Assembly (NCBI RefSeq): GCF_963677685.1
Contig: NZ_OY782186.1
Span: 62,001-126,000 of the forward strand
Reading direction: 5' to 3'
Length of the DNA stretch: 64,000 nucleotides
From: an uncultured Bacteroides sp.
GTDB lineage: Bacteria > Bacteroidota > Bacteroidia > Bacteroidales > Bacteroidaceae
Under the pieces are notes generated by a model that saw only the letters and a list, made by a program, of their open reading frames with translations, made no database searches and was not told the origin of the DNA. Below are positions 43,777 to 51,365 of the stretch, in pieces. Position 1 is the first letter of the stretch; the number at the start of each line of letters is the position of its first letter. Made by a program: the position numbers and the translations under genes.

Positions 43777-44757
43777 CTATAATATCTCACTAATATTTAA
43801 CTTTATTTCATCCCATTGTACGCCAGGAATAGTAGTACCAATAACTTGAATAACATTTCCAGAAAGGATAGAAGCAATTTTCGCACATTTAGGCAAAGAA
43901 CAACCATTAGTTAAACCATACAAAAAACCTGCTGCAAAATAATCCCCAGCTCCTGTTGTATCAAGCACTTTTCCTACAGGCAAAGCTTCAGCCTCAATGG
44001 TGCTTGTTCCCTTACGAATATAAGATCCACGAGCCCCAAGTTTTACAACAACAATACTACACATTTTTGCGATTTCCTCTAAAGCTTCTTCAGGCTCCTT
44101 ACCCGTAAAACTTCTAGCCTCTTCTTCGTTTGCAAAAAGTATATCTACATATTCTTTTACCAAAAACGAGAAAAAGTCAAGATCAGCTTCCACAATATTA
44201 TAGCTCGCCATATCTAAGCAAACTTGCAACCCAGCTCTTTTAGCAAGGCGAATAGCTTTTAAAATCATATCATGATCTTGCACTAAATAACCCTCAAGAA
44301 AAAAATAGGTATATCCATGAAACATCGAAAATGACAAGTCTTCTGCCCTCAAAGTTGAAGCTGCTCCAAGGTATGTTCCAAAAGTACGTTCCCCATCGGG
44401 TGAAATAAATGTAGAAGCAACTCCCGAAGGAAGATCCCCAATCAATAATTTTTCCTCAATTCCATTTTTATGAAGATTTTCCCTATAGAAGCGTCCATAT
44501 TCATCATCTCCAACTTTGCCAATAAAACCTGTTTTAGCCCCCAAACATGCCAACCCCAAAATAGCATTACCAGCAGATCCTCCTGTTGCTAAATGTGTAT
44601 CCATGTTATTAAAACGTTCATTAATTTTTTGAAGCTTAAATTCATCTATCAACTGCATACTACCTTTAGGTAATTCCATCTCGGCAAGAAGAGAATCATC
44701 ATTCAAAGTTGCAAGTACATCTACAAGGGCGTTACCTAATCCTATTATTTTGTCCAT
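43777..44757 (-). CDS. PfkB-family carbohydrate/nucleoside kinase (adenosine kinase-like)
   Basis: 326 residues from ATG 44757 (MDKIIGLGNALVDVLA). An upstream start at 44787 would span the -7 box at 44781-44774 and is rejected. The N-terminal PfkB signature ATGGSAGNAILGLACLG (about 57-73) and the C-terminal signature DTTGAGDYFAAGFLYG (about 268-283), with the catalytic Asp, are present. Resemblance is to adenosine kinase or ribokinase-like Bacteroidetes proteins. The exact substrate is not certain. The S41 protease follows on the same strand. Confidence 0.88.
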   Translation of the reverse strand: MDKIIGLGNALVDVLATLNDDSLLAEMELPKGSMQLIDEFKLQKINERFNNMDTHLATGGSAGNAILGLACLGAKTGFIGKVGDDEYGRFYRENLHKNGIEEKLLIGDLPSGVASTFISPDGERTFGTYLGAASTLRAEDLSFSMFHGYTYFFLEGYLVQDHDMILKAIRLAKRAGLQVCLDMASYNIVEADLDFFSFLVKEYVDILFANEEEARSFTGKEPEEALEEIAKMCSIVVVKLGARGSYIRKGTSTIEAEALPVGKVLDTTGAGDYFAAGFLYGLTNGCSLPKCAKIASILSGNVIQVIGTTIPGVQWDEIKLNISEIL

Positions 44758-44773
44758 TTCATTTTTTTTTTTG

Positions 44774-44781
44774 CAAAGATA
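44774..44781 (-). promoter_or_regulatory. Bacteroidetes -7 box for the PfkB gene
   Basis: The minus strand reads TATCTTTG 16 bases before ATG 44757. It is divergent from the tRNA-Asn promoter about 24 bases away. Confidence 0.55.
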
Positions 44782-44804
44782 TTGCATATTTCAAAATATC
44801 CTAT

Positions 44805-44812
44805 TACTTTTG
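44805..44812 (+). promoter_or_regulatory. Bacteroidetes -7 box for the tRNA-Asn pair
   Basis: TACTTTTG lies 20 bases before the first tRNA. Confidence 0.55.
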
Positions 44813-44832
44813 CATCGCAATTGAGAAAACAT

Positions 44833-44909
44833 TCTTCGATAGCTCAGTCGGTTAGAGCATCTGACTGTTAATCAGAGGGTCGTAGGTTCAAGTCCTACTC
44901 GAAGAGCCA
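44833..44909 (+). tRNA. tRNA-Asn (GTT), copy 1, CCA encoded
   Basis: The acceptor TCTTCGA pairs with TCGAAGA, with discriminator G and CCA encoded at 44907-44909. The anticodon arm TCTGA-CTGTTAA-TCAGA gives GTT. The D-loop reads CAGTCGG. Confidence 0.96.
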
Positions 44910-44924
44910 AATCAATTGTAACAT

Positions 44925-44998
44925 TCTTCGATAGCTCAGTTGGTTAGAGCATCTGACTGTTAATCAGAGGGTCGTAGGTTCAAGTCCTACTCGAAGAG
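44925..44998 (+). tRNA. tRNA-Asn (GTT), copy 2, CCA not encoded
   Basis: Identical to copy 1 except for one base in the D-loop (CAGTTGG). The discriminator G is followed by CGA, so CCA must be added. Only 15 bases separate the copies. Confidence 0.96.
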
Positions 44999-45000
44999 CG

Positions 45001-45030
45001 AAAGTTTGCCTTAAAAGGCAAACTTTTTTT
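45001..45030. terminator. Bidirectional terminator between the tRNA-Asn pair and comF
   Basis: AAAGTTTGCC pairs with GGCAAACTTT around a TTAAAA loop, followed by TTTT. It serves both strands. Confidence 0.88.
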
Positions 45031-45041
45031 GTTATTATTAT

Positions 45042-45734
45042 CTACATTGCCATAGCCAATGTCAGAACACTAACACGTAAGTTAGAAATTCCATTAAAAG
45101 CTGATGCACAAGCTATTATGGTGGCTCCAGTAGTTAAAACATCATCAATAATTAAAATATGCTTTCCCTCAAAACAAGAAGGAGAAGAAATCAATTCAAA
45201 TATACCACTTACATTTTCCCAGCGTTCAAAATTCGTTTTTTTAGTTTGTGTTTCTGTGTCTTTTATCCTCGTAACAGCTGCCAAATTAACACTTATACCA
45301 GATACAGCTGCCACTCCTTTTGCAATCCAGTCACTCTGATTATACCCACGTTTAATTTTCTTATCAGGATGTAAAGGAACAGGAATAATCACATCTATTC
45401 CCTCAAAGAAATGTGAACAGCATAACTCTGTAGCAATAAAACGCCCCATTGTTTCTCCAAGTTTTTTATTTCCCCGGTACTTCAAATCATATAAAATATT
45501 TTTATAGTCACTTCCTTTTAAATAAAAGAAAAAAGAGGTAGCACGTTCAATACGAATTTTACCCCAGAAAAGACGTTCAGCAGGGTTTTCCGGAAAAAAG
45601 TGATAACCTGTACGAGGCATATCCATATTACATTTTACACACAACACTTCTTCAGCATCAAGGAGAGGATTTCCACAGACAACACAACAGCGAGGAAAGA
45701 AAAGAGCAAAAATGGATTTAATCCACTCTATCAT
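45042..45734 (-). CDS. ComF-family phosphoribosyltransferase-like protein
   Basis: 230 residues from ATG 45734 (MIEWIKSIFALFFPRCCVVCG). An in-frame ATG at 45833 would add 33 unusual hydrophobic residues overlapping the nudix promoter. An N-terminal zinc finger (CCVVCG then CVKCN) precedes a PRTase domain with the phosphoribosyl-binding loop VLIIDDVLTTGAT (about 196-208). KKIKRGYNQSDWIA is the ComF-conserved segment. In naturally competent bacteria ComF aids single-stranded DNA uptake. A near-consensus TATCTTCG box lies at 45769-45762. Confidence 0.9.
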   Translation of the reverse strand: MIEWIKSIFALFFPRCCVVCGNPLLDAEEVLCVKCNMDMPRTGYHFFPENPAERLFWGKIRIERATSFFFYLKGSDYKNILYDLKYRGNKKLGETMGRFIATELCCSHFFEGIDVIIPVPLHPDKKIKRGYNQSDWIAKGVAAVSGISVNLAAVTRIKDTETQTKKTNFERWENVSGIFELISSPSCFEGKHILIIDDVLTTGATIIACASAFNGISNLRVSVLTLAMAM

Positions 45735-45820
45735 ATTTTTATTCAATTCAAAATTATCAAACGAAGATAGAAGAAATACCCAAACAAAACAAAAAGAATA
45801 AATGAAATATAATATTTTAC

Positions 45821-45828
45821 TATCTTTG
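45821..45828 (+). promoter_or_regulatory. Bacteroidetes -7 box for the nudix gene
   Basis: TATCTTTG lies 21 bases before the ATG at 45850. It overlaps the extended, less likely form of comF. Confidence 0.5.
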
Positions 45829-45849
45829 CTCATATAAAGACATAGACCT

Positions 45850-46401
45850 ATGGAACATCCTCTCCTACAATTTCGCTACTGCCCCAAATGCGGCTCAAAT
45901 CATTTTTCTATTCATAACGAGAAATCAAAAAAATGCATGGCATGTGGGTTTACATATTACTTTAACCCCTCTTCAGCAACTGTCGCTTTTATTCTAAATA
46001 AAGAAAGCGAACTACTTGTATGCAAGCGAGCGAAGAATCCAGCCAAAGACACATTAGATTTACCAGGTGGCTTCGTCGATATGAATGAAACAGCAGAAGA
46101 AGCTATTAGCAGAGAAGTCTTTGAGGAAACTGGACTTAGCATGCAAAACGCTACTTACCTTTTCTCGCTACCTAATATTTATGTATATTCTGATTTTTCT
46201 GTTCATACACTTGATTCATTTTTCTTATGCCAAGTAGAAAAAACAGATATCTTAAAAGCCATGGACGATGTTGCTGATTCTTTTTTTATACCTTTAAAAG
46301 AAATAGAGCCTACTAAGTTTGGATTAGATTCAGTGCGTAAAGGAGTTATTCGCTTTTTAAAACTGCTCAACTCAGATTCTACAACAATAAAAGTAGGATG
46401 A
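45850..46401 (+). CDS. NUDIX hydrolase with N-terminal zinc ribbon
   Basis: 183 residues. A zinc ribbon has C11, C14, C29 and C32 (CPKCG and CMACG). The full Nudix box starts at G74 and reads G-x5-E80-x7-R88-E89-V-F-E92-E93-T-G95-L. Zinc-ribbon Nudix proteins resemble NADH pyrophosphatase (NudC), but the SQPWPFPxS signature is not present, so NAD specificity is not supported. A nucleoside diphosphate-linked substrate is likely. It is a single gene followed by a 123-base gap. Confidence 0.92.
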   Translation: MEHPLLQFRYCPKCGSNHFSIHNEKSKKCMACGFTYYFNPSSATVAFILNKESELLVCKRAKNPAKDTLDLPGGFVDMNETAEEAISREVFEETGLSMQNATYLFSLPNIYVYSDFSVHTLDSFFLCQVEKTDILKAMDDVADSFFIPLKEIEPTKFGLDSVRKGVIRFLKLLNSDSTTIKVG

Positions 46402-46501
46402 ACAACAACTTAGTAAGAAAAGACAGATTACTAGTGCCAAATAAAGTAGTTAAAGACTGTCAAACTAAACAATAAGTAATCTTATTTCCAACAAAAACAA
46501 G

Positions 46502-46509
46502 TATTTTTG
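46502..46509 (+). promoter_or_regulatory. Bacteroidetes -7 box for the TPR-barrel operon
   Basis: TATTTTTG lies 15 bases before the TPR gene ATG at 46525. Confidence 0.5.
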
Positions 46510-46524
46510 TAAAAAGCTCTAATT

Positions 46525-49500
46525 ATGAAAAAGAAATTTATCCAAATCATATTTGCATTCATTTGTTCCTCGTCTATTACCATATTGGCACAGACTAGCA
46601 ATATATTGCCGCCCACCCTTCAACTATATGAAACAGGAAAAAGACTTTTTGAAGAAAAAAACTTTGCTGCTGCTATCTTACCGCTACAAAACTTTGTAAG
46701 ACAAGCCCCTGAGTCTTTTAGTTTTCAGGAGGCCGAGTATATGTTGGCATGCTCTTATTATGAATTAAAAGATGTCAATAGTATTACTATACTAAGAAGT
46801 TATCTAAAGAAATACCCCGATTCTCCTCACAGCAATAGAATATATGCTTTGATAGCTTCACACTATTTTTTTGAAGAGAAATATGACGAAGCATTAGCTA
46901 TATTTAATTCTGTACATCCTAATTTCTTAAGTAAAGAAGAACAAGCTGAAATGACTTACCAGCTAGCTATATGCAATTTAAAAACAGGTAAAACGCAAGA
47001 AGCAGCTATAAGATTTGCAACTTTAAAAACAATAAGCAATAAATATAACCAAGACTGTCTATATTATACTTCATATATACGATATACTCAACAGAAATAC
47101 GAAGTGGCTCTTGATGGTTTTCTTCAACTACAAAACAACTTAAAATACAAAACTTTCGTGCCTTATTACATTGCGCAAATCTATCTTATTCAAAAGCAAT
47201 ATAGCAAAGCTAAAGAGATAGCAAAAGGCTACCTAAAAAAAGACTCTCAAAACAAACACAGTATTGACATGTATAGAATATTAGGAGAATCCTATTACTA
47301 TTCAGAAAACTACCAACAAGCTACAAAATTTTTCCAAACATATCTAAATTCTCTGAATATAAAACCACAACGAAACATTGTGTATATGCTAGGATTAGCA
47401 TATTATAAAACCAAAGTGTTCTCAAAAGCAGCTGCAACCTTGGGTGAAATAACCACAACACATGATGAATTAACTCAAAATGCCTATTTACATATGGGAC
47501 TCGCCTATTTACAACTTGCTGAAAAGAATAAGGCACGTATGGCTTTTGAACAAGCCGCTGCAGACAACACAAACTTAAAAATCAAGGAACAAGCAGCTTA
47601 TAACTACGCACTCTGCATACACGACACCTCATTTTCAGCATTTGGAGAATCCGTAAATGCTTTTGAACAATTTTTAAATGAATTCCCCAAATCTCAATAT
47701 ACGGAAGAAATAAACAGTTACTTGGTAGAGGTATACATGAATACGCGAAACTACCAATATGCCTTAAAATCTATCGATCGGATCTCAAATCCAGGTATGC
47801 GAATAATGGAAGCTAAGCAGAAAATATTATTTCAGCTAGGTCTTCAAGCATTCACAAATAGCTCCTTTGAAGAAGCTATGAAATATTTTACTAAGTCTAT
47901 TAGCCTTGGGCAATACAATAGAGAGACAAAAGCTAATAGTTTCTACTGGCGAGGTGAAACTTTTTACCGCCTGCACGATCTACTAAAATCTAGCAACGAT
48001 TTTAAAGAATACCTATCTATATCCAAAACGGTCAGCTCTAAAATGTATCCAATCGCACATTACAACTTAGGCTATATCAATTTTGAACAAAAAAACTATT
48101 CGCAAGCCGAGAATTGGTTCATAAAATACATAAATTTAGAAAAAGAAAAAAACAGCCTAACACTTGCAGATACATATAATCGCATTGGTGACTGCAATTT
48201 TTATATTCGCAACTTTAGTACTGCTACTGAGTATTATTCTAAAGCTGAAAGTATGAACACCTCTAATGGGGACTATTCATTTTATCAACTAGCAATTGTC
48301 TCTGGTTTACAAAAAGACTATTCAGGCAAAATAACTCTATTAAATAGGCTCATGGGCAAATACCCCTCTTCGCCTTATATCACTAATGCACTTTATGAAA
48401 AAGGTCGTTCTTATGTACAAATGAACAATAACAAACAAGCTATTAATACATTCAAAGAACTCGCACAAAGATACCCACAAAGCCCCATCAGTAGAAAAGC
48501 ATCCGCTGAAATAGGACTATTGTATTACCAGGATGAAGATTACTCTCAAGCAATTAAAGCATATAAAAATGTAATCACTCAATATCCAGAAAGCGAAGAG
48601 GCTGAATTAGCATTGCGTGACTTAAAATCCATTTATATCGACACAAATCGCATCAGTGACTTTACAACACTAGTTTCTTCCTTACCTGGGAACATGCATG
48701 TCAGCACTAATGAACAAGATTCTTTAACTTATGTAGCTGCTGAGAAAATATATATGAGAAAGAATATTCTACAAGCCCAAAAGAGTTTAAATAGCTATCT
48801 TGAGAAATATCCCAATGGGGCCTTTAAAATAAATGCTCATTATTACCTTTGCCTTATCGGTGAAAAACAAAGAAACGATAAAATGGTTTTAGATCATTCC
48901 GCTGAAATTCTAAAATATCCGAATAACCAATTTGCAGAAAAAGCTTTAATTTTTAGATCCGAAATCTTATTTAAACAGAAAAAATACAATGAAACACTGG
49001 AATTATATAAACAGTTACAAGAAAGTGCATCAACTTACGAAAATCGTTCATTAGCCCAAGTGGGCATATTACGTTCCGCGTATCTCAGCAATAATGATTC
49101 ACAGACCATAGATGCAGCCAACAATCTATTATCAGATCCTAAAATAAATCCAGAATTGAGAACTGAAGCAACATATGATAGAGCTAAATCTTACTTAAAG
49201 TTAGGAACTGATAAAAAGGCAATGACTGATTTACGCACGCTATCAAAAGATACACGCAATATATATGGAGCCGAAGCTAAGTATCTCATTGCTCAAAAGC
49301 TATATGATGCAAAAGAATATGAATCCGCCGAAAAAGAATTGCTTGACTTTATAGATAAAAGTACTCCTCACGCATATTGGCTTGCCCGAGGCTTTATCCT
49401 TCTCTCTGACGTATATGTTGCAATGAATAAAAAACTAGATGCTCGACAGTATCTACTTAGTCTACAACAAAATTATCATGCAGATGATAATATTAAAAGT

Positions 49501-49536
49501 ATGATCAAGAATAGATTACAAAAACTTAACAAATAA
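46525..49536 (+). CDS. Large periplasmic tetratricopeptide-repeat protein
   Basis: 1003 residues. A signal peptide MKKKFIQIIFAFICSS ends near ILAQ at about 23. Nearly all the rest is TPR/Sel1-like helical repeats, for example FEEKNFAAAILPLQNF, YDEALAIFNSV, YSQAIKAYKNVI and YNETLELYKQL. There is no catalytic motif. TPR scaffolds of this size work in outer-membrane assembly or export complexes. The next gene, 6 bases away, is an outer-membrane barrel, so the two likely form a complex. It is BamD/YfgC-like only in a general sense. Confidence 0.9.
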   Translation: MKKKFIQIIFAFICSSSITILAQTSNILPPTLQLYETGKRLFEEKNFAAAILPLQNFVRQAPESFSFQEAEYMLACSYYELKDVNSITILRSYLKKYPDSPHSNRIYALIASHYFFEEKYDEALAIFNSVHPNFLSKEEQAEMTYQLAICNLKTGKTQEAAIRFATLKTISNKYNQDCLYYTSYIRYTQQKYEVALDGFLQLQNNLKYKTFVPYYIAQIYLIQKQYSKAKEIAKGYLKKDSQNKHSIDMYRILGESYYYSENYQQATKFFQTYLNSLNIKPQRNIVYMLGLAYYKTKVFSKAAATLGEITTTHDELTQNAYLHMGLAYLQLAEKNKARMAFEQAAADNTNLKIKEQAAYNYALCIHDTSFSAFGESVNAFEQFLNEFPKSQYTEEINSYLVEVYMNTRNYQYALKSIDRISNPGMRIMEAKQKILFQLGLQAFTNSSFEEAMKYFTKSISLGQYNRETKANSFYWRGETFYRLHDLLKSSNDFKEYLSISKTVSSKMYPIAHYNLGYINFEQKNYSQAENWFIKYINLEKEKNSLTLADTYNRIGDCNFYIRNFSTATEYYSKAESMNTSNGDYSFYQLAIVSGLQKDYSGKITLLNRLMGKYPSSPYITNALYEKGRSYVQMNNNKQAINTFKELAQRYPQSPISRKASAEIGLLYYQDEDYSQAIKAYKNVITQYPESEEAELALRDLKSIYIDTNRISDFTTLVSSLPGNMHVSTNEQDSLTYVAAEKIYMRKNILQAQKSLNSYLEKYPNGAFKINAHYYLCLIGEKQRNDKMVLDHSAEILKYPNNQFAEKALIFRSEILFKQKKYNETLELYKQLQESASTYENRSLAQVGILRSAYLSNNDSQTIDAANNLLSDPKINPELRTEATYDRAKSYLKLGTDKKAMTDLRTLSKDTRNIYGAEAKYLIAQKLYDAKEYESAEKELLDFIDKSTPHAYWLARGFILLSDVYVAMNKKLDARQYLLSLQQNYHADDNIKSMIKNRLQKLNK

Positions 49537-49542
49537 AAATCC

Positions 49543-51231
49543 ATGGAAAACAATAAAATATTGGCACACTATTTTAATAGCCTACTATTCTTTATATTAC
49601 TATTCGCAACAAAGTCAGCGGTAGCTCAGAATTCACCTAAAGATACTACGATGAATCGCACGGTTATTGTTGAACAACAATACAATCCAAAAATTGAAAG
49701 TGTGAACAAAATAAATATATTACCCCAAATAGAGGAACCTAATATTTCTAAAAAGGATGTAAAATATGACGAGAACAGTCAGCCTATAAAAACATTTTCT
49801 CCAAGAGAGATGGGAGTTTATATGACCAAAGAAAAACAAAAGATAGAAAAGTTTGGATATGCTCGATTAGGCTATGGAAATTACAATAATATTGACTCTA
49901 GGTTAAACTATCTTTTCATTCTTTCTCCAAAAGATAGATTAACCATTTCAGGGAATATGAATGGAATGAATAGCAAGCTAACCAAACCCCAAATTACAGA
50001 AATAGAACAAAATAAGGAAAAATGGAATTCACGTTTCTATAGAGCCCAAACTGAAATCAACTACTTGCACCAATTTAATAAAATCAATTTAGATATTTCG
50101 GGCCAATTACAACAGGAAAATTTCAATTATGCCAACAATATCATGAAAATTAAAACGACAGACAAACAAAAATACACATCAGGAAATATACATTTTGGGA
50201 TCAAATCGACGAAAGAAACGCTACCTTTTCAGTTTGCCGCAGAAACAAACATGTTATTTTTCAATAAGCAATACAGCATTTCCGGGAAAGCAGCTAAAGA
50301 ACGTATTTTTAGAACGAAAGCAAGTGCTATTGGCAGCATTGATGAGCAGCAAAAAGTTACTGTGATAGCACAAATGGATAACTTCTCATACTCCTCACAA
50401 TTTAAGAATTACACATCACTACTCCTTAATTCATTTTATGAATTAAGGAATGATGATTGGTATTTAAAACTTGGAGGGCATCTAGATTTAGCTTTTAATT
50501 ATGGAAAAGACATCCAAATTTCACCCGATTTAGCAATAAATTATATATTTTCAGATTCATATGTTTTATATACAGAAGCCAAAGGAGGTAAGACATTTAA
50601 CAGTTTCTCTCGCATGAGAGAAATGCACCCATTCAGTGATCCAGAGATACGCATGACGGATTCTTACACCCAACTAAATGCTACCGTAGGATTTAAGGCA
50701 AGCCCCATACCGAACTTCTGGTTTAACCTATACGGAGGTTATAAGATAGTTCTTGATGATTGCGCTCCAATATACACTATTGATCAACAAAACATTTCTT
50801 TTACTCAAGGGAAAAGCAAGAATTTTTTTTCAGGCGTGGATTTCTCATATGAATATAAAAGCCTTGCAAAACTTTCTATATCAAGTAAACTTTTCTCTTG
50901 GAAACATACTGCTAAATCTTTATTAACTCAGAAACCTAAGTCTGAAGTTTCGATCAATGCAAGTCTACAAATCATCCCTAAGCTAAAATTAGATCTAGGG
51001 TCTCAATATATCCAATATAGCACATCACAAGTAAATATAAACAATTCTAACACGTCTAGCTACAAAATGCCTAATGTCATAAACGTTAAAACCGGATTCA
51101 CTTATCAGCTACTTCCACACACATCAATATACGCTCAATTTGACAATTTATTAAATAAGAAATACCAATACTACTATACTTATCCTACTGAAGGCATTAA
51201 CTTCCTAGGTGGACTAAGCTTTCATTTCTAA
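49543..51231 (+). CDS. Outer-membrane TonB-receptor-like beta-barrel without plug
   Basis: 562 residues. A signal peptide ends at AVAQN (about 29). A periplasmic stretch of about 80 residues follows, then FGYARLGYGNYNNIDSRLNY, the first barrel strand, and many amphipathic strands. The C-terminus contains SIYAQFDNLLNKKYQYYYTYPTEG, a segment conserved in TonB-dependent receptors (FxNLFDxxY-like), ending FLGGLSFHF. No plug domain or TonB box is seen, and the length is below that of a full receptor. It is coupled to the TPR gene (6 bases). Confidence 0.85.
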   Translation: MENNKILAHYFNSLLFFILLFATKSAVAQNSPKDTTMNRTVIVEQQYNPKIESVNKINILPQIEEPNISKKDVKYDENSQPIKTFSPREMGVYMTKEKQKIEKFGYARLGYGNYNNIDSRLNYLFILSPKDRLTISGNMNGMNSKLTKPQITEIEQNKEKWNSRFYRAQTEINYLHQFNKINLDISGQLQQENFNYANNIMKIKTTDKQKYTSGNIHFGIKSTKETLPFQFAAETNMLFFNKQYSISGKAAKERIFRTKASAIGSIDEQQKVTVIAQMDNFSYSSQFKNYTSLLLNSFYELRNDDWYLKLGGHLDLAFNYGKDIQISPDLAINYIFSDSYVLYTEAKGGKTFNSFSRMREMHPFSDPEIRMTDSYTQLNATVGFKASPIPNFWFNLYGGYKIVLDDCAPIYTIDQQNISFTQGKSKNFFSGVDFSYEYKSLAKLSISSKLFSWKHTAKSLLTQKPKSEVSINASLQIIPKLKLDLGSQYIQYSTSQVNINNSNTSSYKMPNVINVKTGFTYQLLPHTSIYAQFDNLLNKKYQYYYTYPTEGINFLGGLSFHF

Positions 51232-51314
51232 GTTTTACTTCATAAAAAAAAGTATTTTTTTGCAAAAAAGAATAGATTCTCTATATATTATAAGGTGGAA
51301 ATAGATGTTTTTTC

Positions 51315-51322
51315 TACTTTTG
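51315..51322 (+). promoter_or_regulatory. Bacteroidetes -7 box for topA
   Basis: TACTTTTG lies 43 bases before the ATG at 51366. Confidence 0.55.
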
Positions 51323-51365
51323 CGAGCGTTACTAAAAAGGTAATTCTCGTTTTAAAAAAGAAAGC

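Noticed and set aside
44833..44998. Tandem tRNA-Asn pair as an integration site
   Set aside because: No integrase, no flanking direct repeat and no foreign gene block lies next to it; simple tandem duplication explains it.
45735..45833. N-terminal extension of the ComF-like protein
   Set aside because: It adds a hydrophobic stretch not expected in ComF and overlaps the opposing nudix promoter.
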